DNA of 33,058 bases from Candidatus Nitrosomaritimum aestuariumsis (GCA_013867335.1 JACEMX010000031.1:1-33058), one strand, 5' to 3'. Positions 1 to 9,755 are shown, counted from the first letter of the stretch. Notes: generated from the sequence alone by a model not told the origin. Translations and numbers: made by a program.

Positions 1-60
1 CAGTTGGTTGTGTTATGTCGTCAGTTGGTTGTGTTATGTCGTCAGTTGGTTGTGTTATAG
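1..60. repeat. Tandem 21-bp repeat (about 2.8 copies)
   Basis: The unit cagttggttgtgttatgtcg+t (21 bp) repeats without mismatch from base 1 until it diverges near 58. It is in frame with the minus-strand gene and encodes repeated TDDITQP. The array probably continues left of the window. Confidence 0.9.
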
Positions 61-742
61 TTTCAAAAAACTCAAAATTTGTAGTAATTTCTTTTTCAGC
101 ATAATGAGCCTTGACAGAATAAACGCCATCTAATTTGAAATTAACACCTGCCTTGACTAGAAAACTAGTTGAAAATTCTAAATTTTTGTCAATTGTTCCA
201 AAATAAAATCCTGCTGGAGTTCCAAATGGATCATAAATTCCAATTAACACAGTTGGAGATTCCAATGAGGATACTAGCCCAGAAATTTTTACAGTTTCCC
301 CATCTGTATACACTTCTTTTTCTGTGGTCAATAAAATAATTTCAGGAATAATATCATCGTTTAGAATTGGATCCGGTAAGATTTCTCCCCCATTAATTAC
401 AAAAATCTCTTCTTGACTAATTTTCTTGTAGTCTATTTTTATCTTGTAGGTTCCAGAAATATCATAGAATGGAGAATCTAAAGAGATTACTTTAGAAAAA
501 GATCCCGTTTCATCCAATTCTAAATTATTTGCAGATAAAATTTTTCCATTTGGATCATAAACACTAACAGCAACTATCGGCATAGTGAATTCTGGAATAA
601 TTCCAGAAAGTGTCAATTTGTCTCCAGTTTTGTATTCTGATTTATCAAAATCAACTAAAATATCCTGTGCAAAGCTTTCCGAAATTAAAGATAAAGATAC
701 TACGGCTACCACTAGCAGCATCCACACTTTGTTTCCTAGCAC
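1..742 (-). CDS. Secreted repeat protein, 3' end outside window (partial)
   Basis: Open frame on the minus strand, running off the left edge. I start it at GTG 742 because a TATA-like box (765-773) lies about 26 bp upstream; an internal ATG at 721 is the alternative. The N-terminus is a signal peptide (charged Asn-Lys, hydrophobic run, then SESFAQ). Two beta-sandwich modules follow, with the pattern SEYKTGDKLTLSG...YDPNGK and YTDGETVKISG...YDPFGT, resembling the Ig/MG2-like module in the PEFG proteins at 9839-13384. The frame then enters a TDDITQP heptad repeat (1-60). Such Thr/Pro/acid-rich stretches usually act as stalks. The C-terminus, and so any membrane anchor or sorting signal, is not visible. 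Function is unknown; probably a cell-surface protein. Confidence 0.75.
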   Translation of the reverse strand, partial: MLGNKVWMLLVVAVVSLSLISESFAQDILVDFDKSEYKTGDKLTLSGIIPEFTMPIVAVSVYDPNGKILSANNLELDETGSFSKVISLDSPFYDISGTYKIKIDYKKISQEEIFVINGGEILPDPILNDDIIPEIILLTTEKEVYTDGETVKISGLVSSLESPTVLIGIYDPFGTPAGFYFGTIDKNLEFSTSFLVKAGVNFKLDGVYSVKAHYAEKEITTNFEFFETITQPTDDITQPTDDITQPT

Positions 743-796
743 ATATCTAAAATCGTAATTTTGTATTTAATAATCACGTAGAAATTATACTTTTAT

Positions 797-1978
797 CTAT
801 TTGATGTTAATTGATGTGGATAAAAAATCAGAAAGGGGTATTTGCTCTGACAAAGAAGTCCAAACAAAAGTTTGAATGGTAAAATTTCCAGAATTTTTTG
901 GAAGCCAAGATTGAGAAACATCTAGATTTTGATTTCCCGAAAGATTTCCTGAAACCCAGGAGAGGGATACAACTTTGTCATCTTGATCTTTTACCTGAAT
1001 TAAATATACAAATGGTTGATCAAAATTTTGTTCATTGATAATAGATCCAACAATTTGAATCCTGTTGTTAACGCCAAAAGAATCAAGTTGGTTTCCCATG
1101 CTATTGGTAAAAGAGATTGGAAGATTAGAAACACGTTCTAATGTTGGAATTGATGAATTTACTTTTGATAATGAAATGATTTCTAAATTATCTGCAGTAG
1201 TGTATGGTTTTGGCAACGTATAATCAATATATTTTGCATAAATTCCATCTCCTGGCAAAGCTAACAATCTACTTCCACTTGAAGACAAGTTTTGAGTAAA
1301 TGAAATTGTAGCAACGAAAACACCTGAACTTTCTGAAGTTTCAACAGCATCAACATCAATTCCAGCTAAATCCGAATCCGAAGATACTTCTACCATAATG
1401 GTATCTAAAGCCTCAGGATTAAGATTAAGATCAGGATCTATTACTCTAATCATGGCAGTTTTATCAGAAAGATAATTACTTTCAGAGAATTGAGTATCCC
1501 CTAAATTCCAAGATACAGGAACCGATTCAGTTAGAACAACTCCATCGGCAAATTCAAATGAAATTGTGATAGCAGAATCTCTTTCTGTTTCCAAAAATCC
1601 ACTTGTGGGCCCATTGCCCAAAGTCCGTGGCATGGTGTCAAACTCACCATCACCGTCAACATCATGAAGAAATCCAGTTAATGTAACTTCAGCTGTGAAT
1701 ATACCGGTGTTAGTTCCAGTTTCAGTGAATCTATAAGGTTCAAGGGATTTTTCATTGGTTGAAATTTTTATGGGGTTAAAATTGTCATCTCCAATTGTAT
1801 CAATCAAATGCCTATCAGTATTCCAGCTAGGCGCTAAAATTGTAATTCTCATTTTATCAGTCCAAGAGTAGGAAGGTTTATCGGTAAAAATTGGAGCATA
1901 TGGTTTTTCATAGTCAGGAATTTGTTGAGCAAAAGCAGGAGTGAAAAAAATTGCAAAAATTAAAAAATATTGTAACAT
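797..1978 (-). CDS. Secreted beta-domain protein, S-layer-like modules
   Basis: 393 residues with a clear signal peptide (MLQYFLIFAIFFTPAFAQQ). At least two repeated modules follow. One is near residues 30-100 (TDKPSYSWTDKMRITILAP ... ETGTNTGIFTAEVTL). The other is near 165-235 (DPDLNLNPEALDTIMVEV ... ETSESSGVFVATISF). The motif DPDLNL...DT...V, then ET-x(3-4)-GVF, also occurs in the 1069-residue S-layer-like protein at 21685-24894 (DPDLNLKNDRIDTYQV, ETDYDTGVFEGVF), so the two share a domain family. The C-terminal third looks like another beta sandwich. No transmembrane anchor or PEFG tail is present, so it is probably released or bound to the cell surface. An AT-rich TATA-like box (about 2002-2008) lies 26 bp upstream of the ATG. 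Exact function is unknown. Confidence 0.7.
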   Translation of the reverse strand: MLQYFLIFAIFFTPAFAQQIPDYEKPYAPIFTDKPSYSWTDKMRITILAPSWNTDRHLIDTIGDDNFNPIKISTNEKSLEPYRFTETGTNTGIFTAEVTLTGFLHDVDGDGEFDTMPRTLGNGPTSGFLETERDSAITISFEFADGVVLTESVPVSWNLGDTQFSESNYLSDKTAMIRVIDPDLNLNPEALDTIMVEVSSDSDLAGIDVDAVETSESSGVFVATISFTQNLSSSGSRLLALPGDGIYAKYIDYTLPKPYTTADNLEIISLSKVNSSIPTLERVSNLPISFTNSMGNQLDSFGVNNRIQIVGSIINEQNFDQPFVYLIQVKDQDDKVVSLSWVSGNLSGNQNLDVSQSWLPKNSGNFTIQTFVWTSLSEQIPLSDFLSTSINIK

Positions 1979-2029
1979 TAAGAGAATAACTATTTGATTT
2001 GATTTAATCTTTGACTTGGAATTAATTTT

Positions 2030-2260
2030 CTAGGATTCTTCATCTGGTAAAGAAATTGCCAAGATATTATCACCACGTAAAAGAATTTTTCCTAATTTTA
2101 TTGGGTTTTCTTCTGAAACATCTTCAGCATCATTCAGTGTCAGATTCATATGAACATCAAAGTCTACAAGATTTCCCTTTACAGTTTTGTTATTTCTAAG
2201 TCGTAATAAAACAGATTTGTCTTTACTTTGACTCATCAGATTAGAAATTTCGTCGGCCAT
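2030..2260 (-). CDS. Sm-like (LSm/SmAP) RNA-binding protein
   Basis: 76 residues, the usual size of an archaeal Sm-like protein. The Sm1 motif spans about residues 17-45 (VLLRLRNNKTVKGNLVDFD, then HMNLTLNDAE, with the D..MN RNA-binding residues). The Sm2 motif is near 57-70 (GKILLRGDNILAISL, with the RGDN signature). Members form hexameric or heptameric rings that bind U-rich RNA and act in RNA metabolism. It starts 12 bp after the rpoA stop on the same strand, so it is probably the last gene of the rpoH-rpoB-rpoA operon. That would couple an RNA-binding factor to RNA polymerase expression. Confidence 0.9.
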   Translation of the reverse strand: MADEISNLMSQSKDKSVLLRLRNNKTVKGNLVDFDVHMNLTLNDAEDVSEENPIKLGKILLRGDNILAISLPDEES

Positions 2261-2272
2261 CTACTTCACTAA

Positions 2273-5200
2273 CTATTGTTTTTTCTTACTAACCTGCATG
2301 TAAAGGTCAACAGTACCACTTCCAATTGGAATGTTACTTCCGACAATAACATTTTCAGTGATACCTTTCAATTGCTCTATCTCTCCGCCTAATGCAGCAT
2401 GAGCTATTGTAGGTACTGTGATTTCAAATGCTGCTCTTGCAAGAACACTGTCTTTAGTTCCAGCAATTCCATGACGTCCAATTTGTTGCATGTATCCTTT
2501 AGAGCACATCAAATCGGCTACTAACATAATGTACCTATTATCAACTTCCAATCCTTGATCTCCAAGAGTATTGTTTAGCTCATCAATCAACGCATTTCTT
2601 GATGCCTCAATTCCTAGAGTTCCTGCAATTTCAAATACATTGTTTGTTCTAACATTTTTCTTATCAATTCCTTTTACTTCAAGAACTTTTGCAATGTTTG
2701 ATCCAGTTGTTTGGATTATCCACTCATCATCTTTTTGTACCAAAGTTACACGAGCAATGTCTGGAACTCCTTTTACAGTAGAATTGAGAACTTTGTTTCT
2801 AATTGCAATAACAGTAGGTGCATCAGATTCTTCAACCAGTTTTAAGGTAATTAGTTCCCCAGTTGTTTCTGTCTTGAATTTTTTGTTAGATTGTAATGCG
2901 GTTTCTACTTCAGTTATGCTGCAACCTCTGTTTCTTAACTTGTTAGGACTAAGTATTAGTCGGATTTCAGTGTTATAGTCAGTTTCACTATCTTCAATCA
3001 AGTCTGTAATTTTGGTTTGTAAAATATTTCTTGCAACTTCGATTGATTTTTCTCTTGATTTTTTAGACTCTTCATCAAGGTAAATATCCATAGTTGGAGT
3101 TACTGGTTTCTTTCGTGCATCAACTAACTCTATTAATCTTGGAAGACCCAAGGTTACGTTTCTTTCTTTAATTCCTGCAAAGTGGAATGTTCTTAGTGTC
3201 ATTTGAGTTCCCGGCTCACCAATTGATTGAGCAGTAACAATTCCCACGGCTTGACCAGGTTCAACTTTAGCCTTGTTATACAATGAAAGACCTTTTTTAC
3301 CTACAATAGTAACACCTTCTTTGCTTAATTTTGAGTCTATCAAGCCATCGGTTACAAGTTTCTTCAATCTTGGATTGAATGTTTTTGTGTATTTTTTGGT
3401 AATTTCCTCAATCTCATCTTTTGTTGCCTTCTTTCCAGAGTCAACAATGGTTTGAGATTCAATTAATCTATTGATGTTAAATGCCTCACCATGATCACTT
3501 TTTGCCACATCAATACCATCCTCTCCATATAGGAATTGGATGATATGTCCATGAGGATCTCTAACTGTTCCATCATATTCTAACCTAATGTGTTCAAGTG
3601 CGTTAATCAATCTACGCTGCATGTATCCACTCTGTTGGGTTCTAACTGCTGTATCTACCAGACCTTCTCTTCCACCCATTGCATGGAAGAAAAATTCTAG
3701 TGTTGATAGACCTTCTCTGTAATTTGATTTTACAAATCCTTTTGCATCAGGATTTGTTTCGTGTTCCTGGAAGTGGGGTAAAGCACGATTATGATAACCA
3801 GAGTGTAATCTATTTCCTCTTCTTGATTGTTGTCCCAATGCACCTGCCATCTGACCAATATTCAATGCAGAGCCTCTAGCTCCGGTTGTTGCCATTATTC
3901 TTCCAGAATTACTTTGATCAAGTGATTGATCTGCTGTGTTTCCTGCTTTGTCTCTGGCTTTACCGAGCTCATTTACAATGTATGCTTCAAGTGCTTCTTC
4001 TGGTTTCATACCTCTTGTTAGTTTTAGAGTACCTTTTTCATATTGATCTGTTAAATCAGAAATTACGTCATAGGTTTCCTGAATATCATCTAAGATTTGC
4101 TGTTTGTTTTTCTCAGGGATTTCCAAGTCTGCAAAACCATAACTGAATCCATAATGAGTAATGTATTGTTTTACCATAATCAAGATAGAGTTTAGGAAAG
4201 ATTTTGCTTCTGCATTTCCATAATCTTTGGCAATTCTATGCAGAACACTTTCTGGTTCTTCAGCACCGATTGAAGCCTTGTCAATTACTCCGCTGATTAG
4301 CTCACCTTGTTTGATTACTACATCTTTTGGTGCTCCTTTAGTTCCTTTGGACCATTTTGATGTTATGACATAATTGAAGTCTTTAGGTAAGAATAGGGAG
4401 AATAGTTGTTTTCCTGTATATGCGGGACCATCTTTTGTTTTTGTTCCGGGTTTTGGAAGTGGTCCAGAATAACCTCCCAACATTGCAAGGTTGGAAAATT
4501 CTTGAATTGAAAGAGTAGTATCATCTTTTGTAAGAAGATATGCACCAGTTACAAAGTCTCTTAGTGCACCGATAATTGGACCGCCATATCTTGGAGAGAT
4601 TAATTGGTCTTGAACTCTCATAAGTAAGATAGCTTCTGCTCTTGCTTCTTCGCTTTGTGGAACGTGTAAGTTCATCTCATCTCCATCAAAGTCTGCATTG
4701 TATGGTGGACAGACAGATGGATGTAATCTGAAGGTTCGTCCTGGCAATACTCTAACGTAGTGGGCCATAATGGACATTTGGTGAAGTGATGGTTGTCGGT
4801 TAAACATTACAATATCACCATCAGCAAGATGTCTTTCCACAAGATATCCTATTTCAAGGGTCTCAGCAATTATTGAACGGTCTTCAACAAAATCAAGTCG
4901 TATCTTTACACCATCAGGTCTTACAATATAGTTTACACCGGGGAATTTGTTTGGTCCATTAATTACAAGTTGTCTCATTCTTTCAATGTTCCATTCAGTG
5001 ACAATTTCTGGAATGGTAAGCTTCATGGCAATTTGTTCAGGCACACCGACCTCAGACAAATCGAGATTTGGATCAGGTGAGATTACAGTCCTACTTGAAA
5101 AGTCTACTCTTTTTCCAGATAGTGAGCCTCTAAATCTTCCTTCTTTACCTTTGAGTCTTTGTGTTAATGTTTTAAGTGGTCTTCCAGAACGATGGTGAGC

Positions 5201-6067
5201 TTGGGGAATTCCAGATACTTCGTTATCAAAGTAAGTAGTTGCATGGTATTGTAACAAGTCAACTAAATCCTGAACAATAAGAGGCGGAGTTCCTGCTTCT
5301 TTGCTTTCTTTTAGTCTCTGATTTACTCTAATGATATCTACCATCTTGTGTGTTAAATCATCTTCAGATCGTATTCCTGTTTCAAGGATGATAGATGGTC
5401 TTACCGTTACAGGAGCTACTGGCATTGCCTGTAGGACAAACCATTCTGGTCTTGCAGTGACAGGATCGTATGAAAGAAGTTTCAAGTCATCATCAGTAAT
5501 TTGGGAAAATCTTTCTCTAATGGTAATTGGAAGTAATCTGTGTTCTCCAATCTCTGTCTTTTCTACAAAGATAGTTGGTTTTGTAAATATTAGTTCGTAT
5601 TGTGTTTTTCCACAATGAGGACATTCTTTTGCCTTCTTTGCTTTTTCAATAATTTGTTCTGGAATACGTTTCTGAGAGATTAGGGTGTAGGCCAAATGCT
5701 TTTCTTTAATTGCTTGGAATTCATCAAGATCTTCTTGAGGTACTCTTAATCTAGCACATGATCTGCAAGTTGATTGTAATAGTTTGTGAATATTATCAAT
5801 AAATGCAATATGTAAAATTGGTTCTGCAAGCTCGATATGTCCAAAGTGGCCAGGGCATCTTGCAGCAGTGTTTCCACATGTAAGACATTTTTGTCCAGGT
5901 TCCAGGGTTCCTAGTCGTCCATCCATTAATCCTCCTTGAACAGGCATTCCATCTTCATCATAAGTTTCAGGAGCTGTGATTTCAGCAACAGAGTATTTTC
6001 TTATTTCAGTTGGGGACCATACTGAGAATCTTATCCCGTCAATTGATTTGATTGCTTGAACAGACAT
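2273..6067 (-). CDS. rpoA: DNA-directed RNA polymerase subunit A, unsplit (A'+A'')
   Basis: 1264 residues, the catalytic largest subunit. Visible landmarks in order are an N-terminal zinc site (CLTCGNTAARCPGHFGH, about residue 60); further Cys pairs (CRSCARL, CPHCGKT); the catalytic Mg motif YNADFDGDEMN near 455-465, whose three Asp residues hold the metal; the bridge-helix region (AVRTQQSGYMQRRL, then EYDGTVRDPHG) near 805-845; and the trigger-loop segment (TAQSIGEPGTQMTLRTFHFAG) near 940-965. Most other archaea split this protein into A' and A'' genes. Here one frame covers both, a known trait of Nitrososphaerota. The start codon overlaps the rpoB stop (TAATG), implying translational coupling. 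Confidence 0.98.
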   Translation of the reverse strand: MSVQAIKSIDGIRFSVWSPTEIRKYSVAEITAPETYDEDGMPVQGGLMDGRLGTLEPGQKCLTCGNTAARCPGHFGHIELAEPILHIAFIDNIHKLLQSTCRSCARLRVPQEDLDEFQAIKEKHLAYTLISQKRIPEQIIEKAKKAKECPHCGKTQYELIFTKPTIFVEKTEIGEHRLLPITIRERFSQITDDDLKLLSYDPVTARPEWFVLQAMPVAPVTVRPSIILETGIRSEDDLTHKMVDIIRVNQRLKESKEAGTPPLIVQDLVDLLQYHATTYFDNEVSGIPQAHHRSGRPLKTLTQRLKGKEGRFRGSLSGKRVDFSSRTVISPDPNLDLSEVGVPEQIAMKLTIPEIVTEWNIERMRQLVINGPNKFPGVNYIVRPDGVKIRLDFVEDRSIIAETLEIGYLVERHLADGDIVMFNRQPSLHQMSIMAHYVRVLPGRTFRLHPSVCPPYNADFDGDEMNLHVPQSEEARAEAILLMRVQDQLISPRYGGPIIGALRDFVTGAYLLTKDDTTLSIQEFSNLAMLGGYSGPLPKPGTKTKDGPAYTGKQLFSLFLPKDFNYVITSKWSKGTKGAPKDVVIKQGELISGVIDKASIGAEEPESVLHRIAKDYGNAEAKSFLNSILIMVKQYITHYGFSYGFADLEIPEKNKQQILDDIQETYDVISDLTDQYEKGTLKLTRGMKPEEALEAYIVNELGKARDKAGNTADQSLDQSNSGRIMATTGARGSALNIGQMAGALGQQSRRGNRLHSGYHNRALPHFQEHETNPDAKGFVKSNYREGLSTLEFFFHAMGGREGLVDTAVRTQQSGYMQRRLINALEHIRLEYDGTVRDPHGHIIQFLYGEDGIDVAKSDHGEAFNINRLIESQTIVDSGKKATKDEIEEITKKYTKTFNPRLKKLVTDGLIDSKLSKEGVTIVGKKGLSLYNKAKVEPGQAVGIVTAQSIGEPGTQMTLRTFHFAGIKERNVTLGLPRLIELVDARKKPVTPTMDIYLDEESKKSREKSIEVARNILQTKITDLIEDSETDYNTEIRLILSPNKLRNRGCSITEVETALQSNKKFKTETTGELITLKLVEESDAPTVIAIRNKVLNSTVKGVPDIARVTLVQKDDEWIIQTTGSNIAKVLEVKGIDKKNVRTNNVFEIAGTLGIEASRNALIDELNNTLGDQGLEVDNRYIMLVADLMCSKGYMQQIGRHGIAGTKDSVLARAAFEITVPTIAHAALGGEIEQLKGITENVIVGSNIPIGSGTVDLYMQVSKKKQ

Positions 6068-9000
6068 TATACTTTCTCCTTTATCAATAGTCTTGGGGCC
6101 ACATTCAAACTCTGCATTTCTTGTAATAATAATTTGAATGCATATGCAACAGAGACTGAAGATACTTTGGCTTTATCACCACAAACTCTGCAAACATATT
6201 TTCTTTGTTTAACATCATGATAAGCAACTAATCCACATCTCTCACAAACAAAGATATCAGCTTTGTCAGACTCATCTAGTAATCTATCTTTTAAAATCAT
6301 GGAAGCACCATAAGCAATTAAACAATCTCGTTCCATTTCTCCAAATCTCAAACCACCACCTCTTGCTCTTCCTTCAGTTGGTTGCTTAGTTAACATTTGG
6401 ACTTGACCTCTTGCTCTTGCATGTATTTTGTCTGCAACCATGTGATGTAGTTTTTGATAATAAACAACTCCAATGAAAACTTCTACTGGGAATGCTTTTC
6501 CAGTTCGTCCATCATACATTATTTCTTTACCAGAATATTTGAAACCTGCTGCATCCATGACAGGCTTTACTTCTTCAATCTTTTCTCCAACAAATGCAGA
6601 ACCATCAAATTGACTTCCTCTTAGTGCACCTGCTTTTCCACAAATAGATTCCATCATCATCCCTACTGTCATTCTAGATGGGAAAGCATGGGGATTAATC
6701 AAAACATCTGGGGAAATTCCATCTGCAGTATATGGTAAATCTTCTCCTTTAGCTAAAATACCTAAAACTCCTTTTTGCCCATGTCTTGATGCAAATTTAT
6801 CTCCAATCTCAGGGATTCTCATATCCCTTGCTCTAATTTTATACATTTTTCCACCTTCATTTGATTGAGTCATTACGACAGTGTCTATTACACCAGTCTC
6901 TGATGGTCTAACACCAATTGAAGTATCACGTCGGTATGGTCCAGTTGATTCAAACTCTCTGTATTCTTCCATAAATCTTGGTGGACTTGTTTTTCCTATT
7001 AGGATGTCACCACCTTTTACTGAAGCCTCAGCTGCTACAACACCATCTTCTTCTAAAAGACGATATGCTTTTTCGCCTTTGTATCCTCTAATGTTATCTT
7101 CAGCATTAGGAATTTCAAAATTATCACGCATTCCACCTGGGTATTGTTTTGCTTCTGCATCATAAACTCTAAAGAAGAATGTTCTTCCTAAACCTCTATC
7201 AACTGAAGACTTGCTCAAAACAATTGCATCTTCAATGTTGTAACCATCAAAAGGTAAAACAGCAACAACACAATTTTGACCAGCAGGTCTGTCTTCTAGT
7301 CCAAGTAATTTCATTGCTTTTGTGTTTACCATAGGAGTTTGAGGATATAGCATCAAGTGTTGTCTGACATATGTACTGGTATTCATCATAGGTGTGGAAA
7401 ATCCTAAACTTTGTTTTGCCATTGCAGATTCGTATGTGTTTCTTGGAGATTGGTTGTGTTCTGGATATGGAATAATAGAAGCGCCAGCTCCCAGAATTGA
7501 TGGTGGGAATACTTCAAGATGGGTGTGTTTCTTGGTATCTTTTTCATCTAACGTAACATAGCAGTTTTCTTCTTCATTTGCATCAATTAATTCAAGAACT
7601 CCCATTCTCAAAAGATCATTCCATGAAAGAAGTTTCTTTGCCACTTTGTCTAAAAGTTCTTGAGTGAGTAATGATCTGCCATCTTTGATAATTATTAACG
7701 GTCTAAGAACTCGACCTGCATTACAATTTACATAGAGCCTTTTTGTTGCACCTTCAACATCTGATTGATGGAATGAAATTCCAACATGTGGATGAATTTT
7801 TGAATTCCTCCTTAACTCTCTTAGGGACTCGGCTAGTTGTTCGCCATCTTTGAAATATCCAATAAGACGACCATCAACAAATATTCTGGTTCCATCTTTT
7901 TTCAAGTCCTCTTTTGCATCAAAGAAATGTACCGTTCCAAGATCGTATAGTTTTTCAACAATTTCTTCAGATGGTATGTTAACTGAAATAATTCCTGAAA
8001 GTGCGAGATTTTTAACAAGGCCACAGTTTGAGCCTTCTGGTGTTTCACTTGGACAAATTCTTCCAAAGTGAGTAGCGTGAAGGTCTCTTGCCTCAAAGTT
8101 TGGTTGGGTTCTACTTAGAGGAGATTGAATTCTTCTAAGATGACTGATTGTTGAAAGATAATTTGTCCTATCAAGTAGTTGTGTTACACCTACTCTTCCT
8201 CTACCCCAGTTACCGGTTGCAATTGCATTGTTTAATTTATCACTAATAATTCCAGGACGAATTGCCGCAGCTACTGCATTGATTCCTCTTTTTTGTCCAG
8301 ATCTCTCTAATTGGTATTTCATATCTCGGACCAAATTTCTAAAGGCAGTTCTGAAAAGATCTGCTAACATTTGTCCTGCAAATTTGATAACCTTATTTCC
8401 ATAATGGTCCTTGTCATCAGGATCAATCCAACCTAGTCTTAACTCTAATAATTTACAAGCAGCTTCTCCCAAAAATTGTGCTTTTTCTTTTCTGTTTTCT
8501 GGATGTTTACCCAAGTGTGGTAATAAACCCCAGTCCAAAAGAGTTTCAGCTCTTTTTATCTGGAACTCTTCTAACATACCTGGAGCGATACGTTTACTGA
8601 TATACACAATTGAGTCTTTTGATGTTGGAACATCGGCTGCTTTTTCAAATGACCCTTCTAATTCATCTTGAACTTCATCAACTAAAGAAACTGCTGCTGC
8701 AATTTCTTTGTCTGATTCTAATCCAAGTGCCCTCATTAAAATTACAACTGGGATGTCTACTGGAGAGCCAGGAATTCTAGCTACAATAAGACCATCATTT
8801 TTCATTACTAGTTCTAATTTTGCACGGTAACCAACAATTGAAGAATATACTTTAGCTTTGAAAACAATATTTCCACCAACAGTTTCTCTATCGACAATTA
8901 TTTTGTTGTAAGAAAGATCTTCTAATCCAACAATTACTCTTTCAGAACCGTTAATGATAAAGTAACCACCAGGATCATTAGGATCCTCTCCATGTTCAAC

Positions 9001-9414
9001 TAATTTTTGGGATGAAAAGTTATTCAAAATACAGGCATTTGATTTTGCCATAACTGGTACATCTCCGATGTGTACAAATCTTGATTCAAGAATTTTTCCA
9101 TCCTCAATCACACTTGCCTCCATCATGACAGGTGCAGAGTATGAAACATTTCTTAGTCGAGCTTCTGCAGGAGTAATATGAGTAATAGAACCATCAAGCT
9201 CCATCATTCTTGGTTGTTGTAGTTTTACCTTACCTAGTTGAATTTTGTATGGATATTCTGCATTCTCAATTTCAATTTGTCCGACTTCGTTAATGATACT
9301 TTGAAGACCTCTTTCCAAAAATTCATCAAATGAATTAAGATGCTGTCTTGCAATTCCTTCTCTTTTGAGAATGTCTTGAATAATTGGCCAGCGTTTAGTT
9401 GAAGGATCTACCAT
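6067..9414 (-). CDS. rpoB: DNA-directed RNA polymerase subunit B, unsplit
   Basis: 1115 residues, the second-largest catalytic subunit, not split into B' and B'' as in many euryarchaea. Visible conserved blocks include HATHFGRICPSETPEGSNCG and NLAL near the middle, the GDKFASRHGQKGVLG block near 880, QPTEGRARGGGLRFGEMERD near the C-terminus, and a terminal zinc ribbon (CERCGLVAYHDVKQRKYVC then CGDK). The ATG directly follows the rpoH TAG stop (TAGATG), and its own stop shares one base with the rpoA start. The three subunits are therefore one transcription unit. Confidence 0.98.
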   Translation of the reverse strand: MVDPSTKRWPIIQDILKREGIARQHLNSFDEFLERGLQSIINEVGQIEIENAEYPYKIQLGKVKLQQPRMMELDGSITHITPAEARLRNVSYSAPVMMEASVIEDGKILESRFVHIGDVPVMAKSNACILNNFSSQKLVEHGEDPNDPGGYFIINGSERVIVGLEDLSYNKIIVDRETVGGNIVFKAKVYSSIVGYRAKLELVMKNDGLIVARIPGSPVDIPVVILMRALGLESDKEIAAAVSLVDEVQDELEGSFEKAADVPTSKDSIVYISKRIAPGMLEEFQIKRAETLLDWGLLPHLGKHPENRKEKAQFLGEAACKLLELRLGWIDPDDKDHYGNKVIKFAGQMLADLFRTAFRNLVRDMKYQLERSGQKRGINAVAAAIRPGIISDKLNNAIATGNWGRGRVGVTQLLDRTNYLSTISHLRRIQSPLSRTQPNFEARDLHATHFGRICPSETPEGSNCGLVKNLALSGIISVNIPSEEIVEKLYDLGTVHFFDAKEDLKKDGTRIFVDGRLIGYFKDGEQLAESLRELRRNSKIHPHVGISFHQSDVEGATKRLYVNCNAGRVLRPLIIIKDGRSLLTQELLDKVAKKLLSWNDLLRMGVLELIDANEEENCYVTLDEKDTKKHTHLEVFPPSILGAGASIIPYPEHNQSPRNTYESAMAKQSLGFSTPMMNTSTYVRQHLMLYPQTPMVNTKAMKLLGLEDRPAGQNCVVAVLPFDGYNIEDAIVLSKSSVDRGLGRTFFFRVYDAEAKQYPGGMRDNFEIPNAEDNIRGYKGEKAYRLLEEDGVVAAEASVKGGDILIGKTSPPRFMEEYREFESTGPYRRDTSIGVRPSETGVIDTVVMTQSNEGGKMYKIRARDMRIPEIGDKFASRHGQKGVLGILAKGEDLPYTADGISPDVLINPHAFPSRMTVGMMMESICGKAGALRGSQFDGSAFVGEKIEEVKPVMDAAGFKYSGKEIMYDGRTGKAFPVEVFIGVVYYQKLHHMVADKIHARARGQVQMLTKQPTEGRARGGGLRFGEMERDCLIAYGASMILKDRLLDESDKADIFVCERCGLVAYHDVKQRKYVCRVCGDKAKVSSVSVAYAFKLLLQEMQSLNVAPRLLIKEKV

Positions 9415-9666
9415 CTAAATTTCCACCACGTATCTATAGTAAAGGCTCTCTCCTGCAGTAGGACTTTTTCTAGTAATTTTTATCATGTCTCCTGGTTTTA
9501 CTCCAAGCTCCAGAATTGCGGGATCATTTACAAAAATTAATGGTAATTCAGTGGGTTTACAATTGTATTTTTTTAAAACATCTTCTGCTTCTTTTTTGGA
9601 TATAATCTCATGTTTTGGAACATAAACATGGTCAGGTACAAGGATTTGATTTTTCTTAGTTGCCAA
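9415..9666 (-). CDS. rpoH: DNA-directed RNA polymerase subunit H (Rpo5)
   Basis: 83 residues, full length for archaeal RpoH, which equals the C-terminal domain of eukaryotic Rpb5. Family landmarks are VPDHVYVPKHEIISKKEAEDVLKKY near the start, then LPLIFVNDPAI, GVKPGDMIKITRKSPTAGES and YYRYVVE. It uses a TTG start. A GAGGT Shine-Dalgarno-like element lies 8 bp upstream, and an out-of-frame ATG at 9673 reads into a stop. A TATA element at 9743-9755 predicts a leader of about 55 nt, unlike the leaderless genes elsewhere in the window. It is the first gene of the rpoH-rpoB-rpoA-lsm operon. Confidence 0.95.
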   Translation of the reverse strand: MATKKNQILVPDHVYVPKHEIISKKEAEDVLKKYNCKPTELPLIFVNDPAILELGVKPGDMIKITRKSPTAGESLYYRYVVEI

Positions 9667-9742
9667 TTTTCATAACCTCACGACGAACATTAGATGTAGC
9701 GATAAATAATACACACAAACTGTCAAATTTTCGCTTTGAGGT

Positions 9743-9755
9743 TAATATATATCTA
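9743..9755 (-). promoter_or_regulatory. Probable TATA box of the rpoH-rpoB-rpoA operon
   Basis: The minus strand reads AGATATATATTAAC. A start about 26 bp downstream falls near 9722, leaving a leader of about 55 nt that contains the GAGGT element before the TTG start of rpoH. Confidence 0.55.

Noticed and set aside
1-60. Possible CRISPR-like direct repeats
   Set aside because: The 21-bp units abut without spacers and are in frame with a coding region, so this is a protein repeat.
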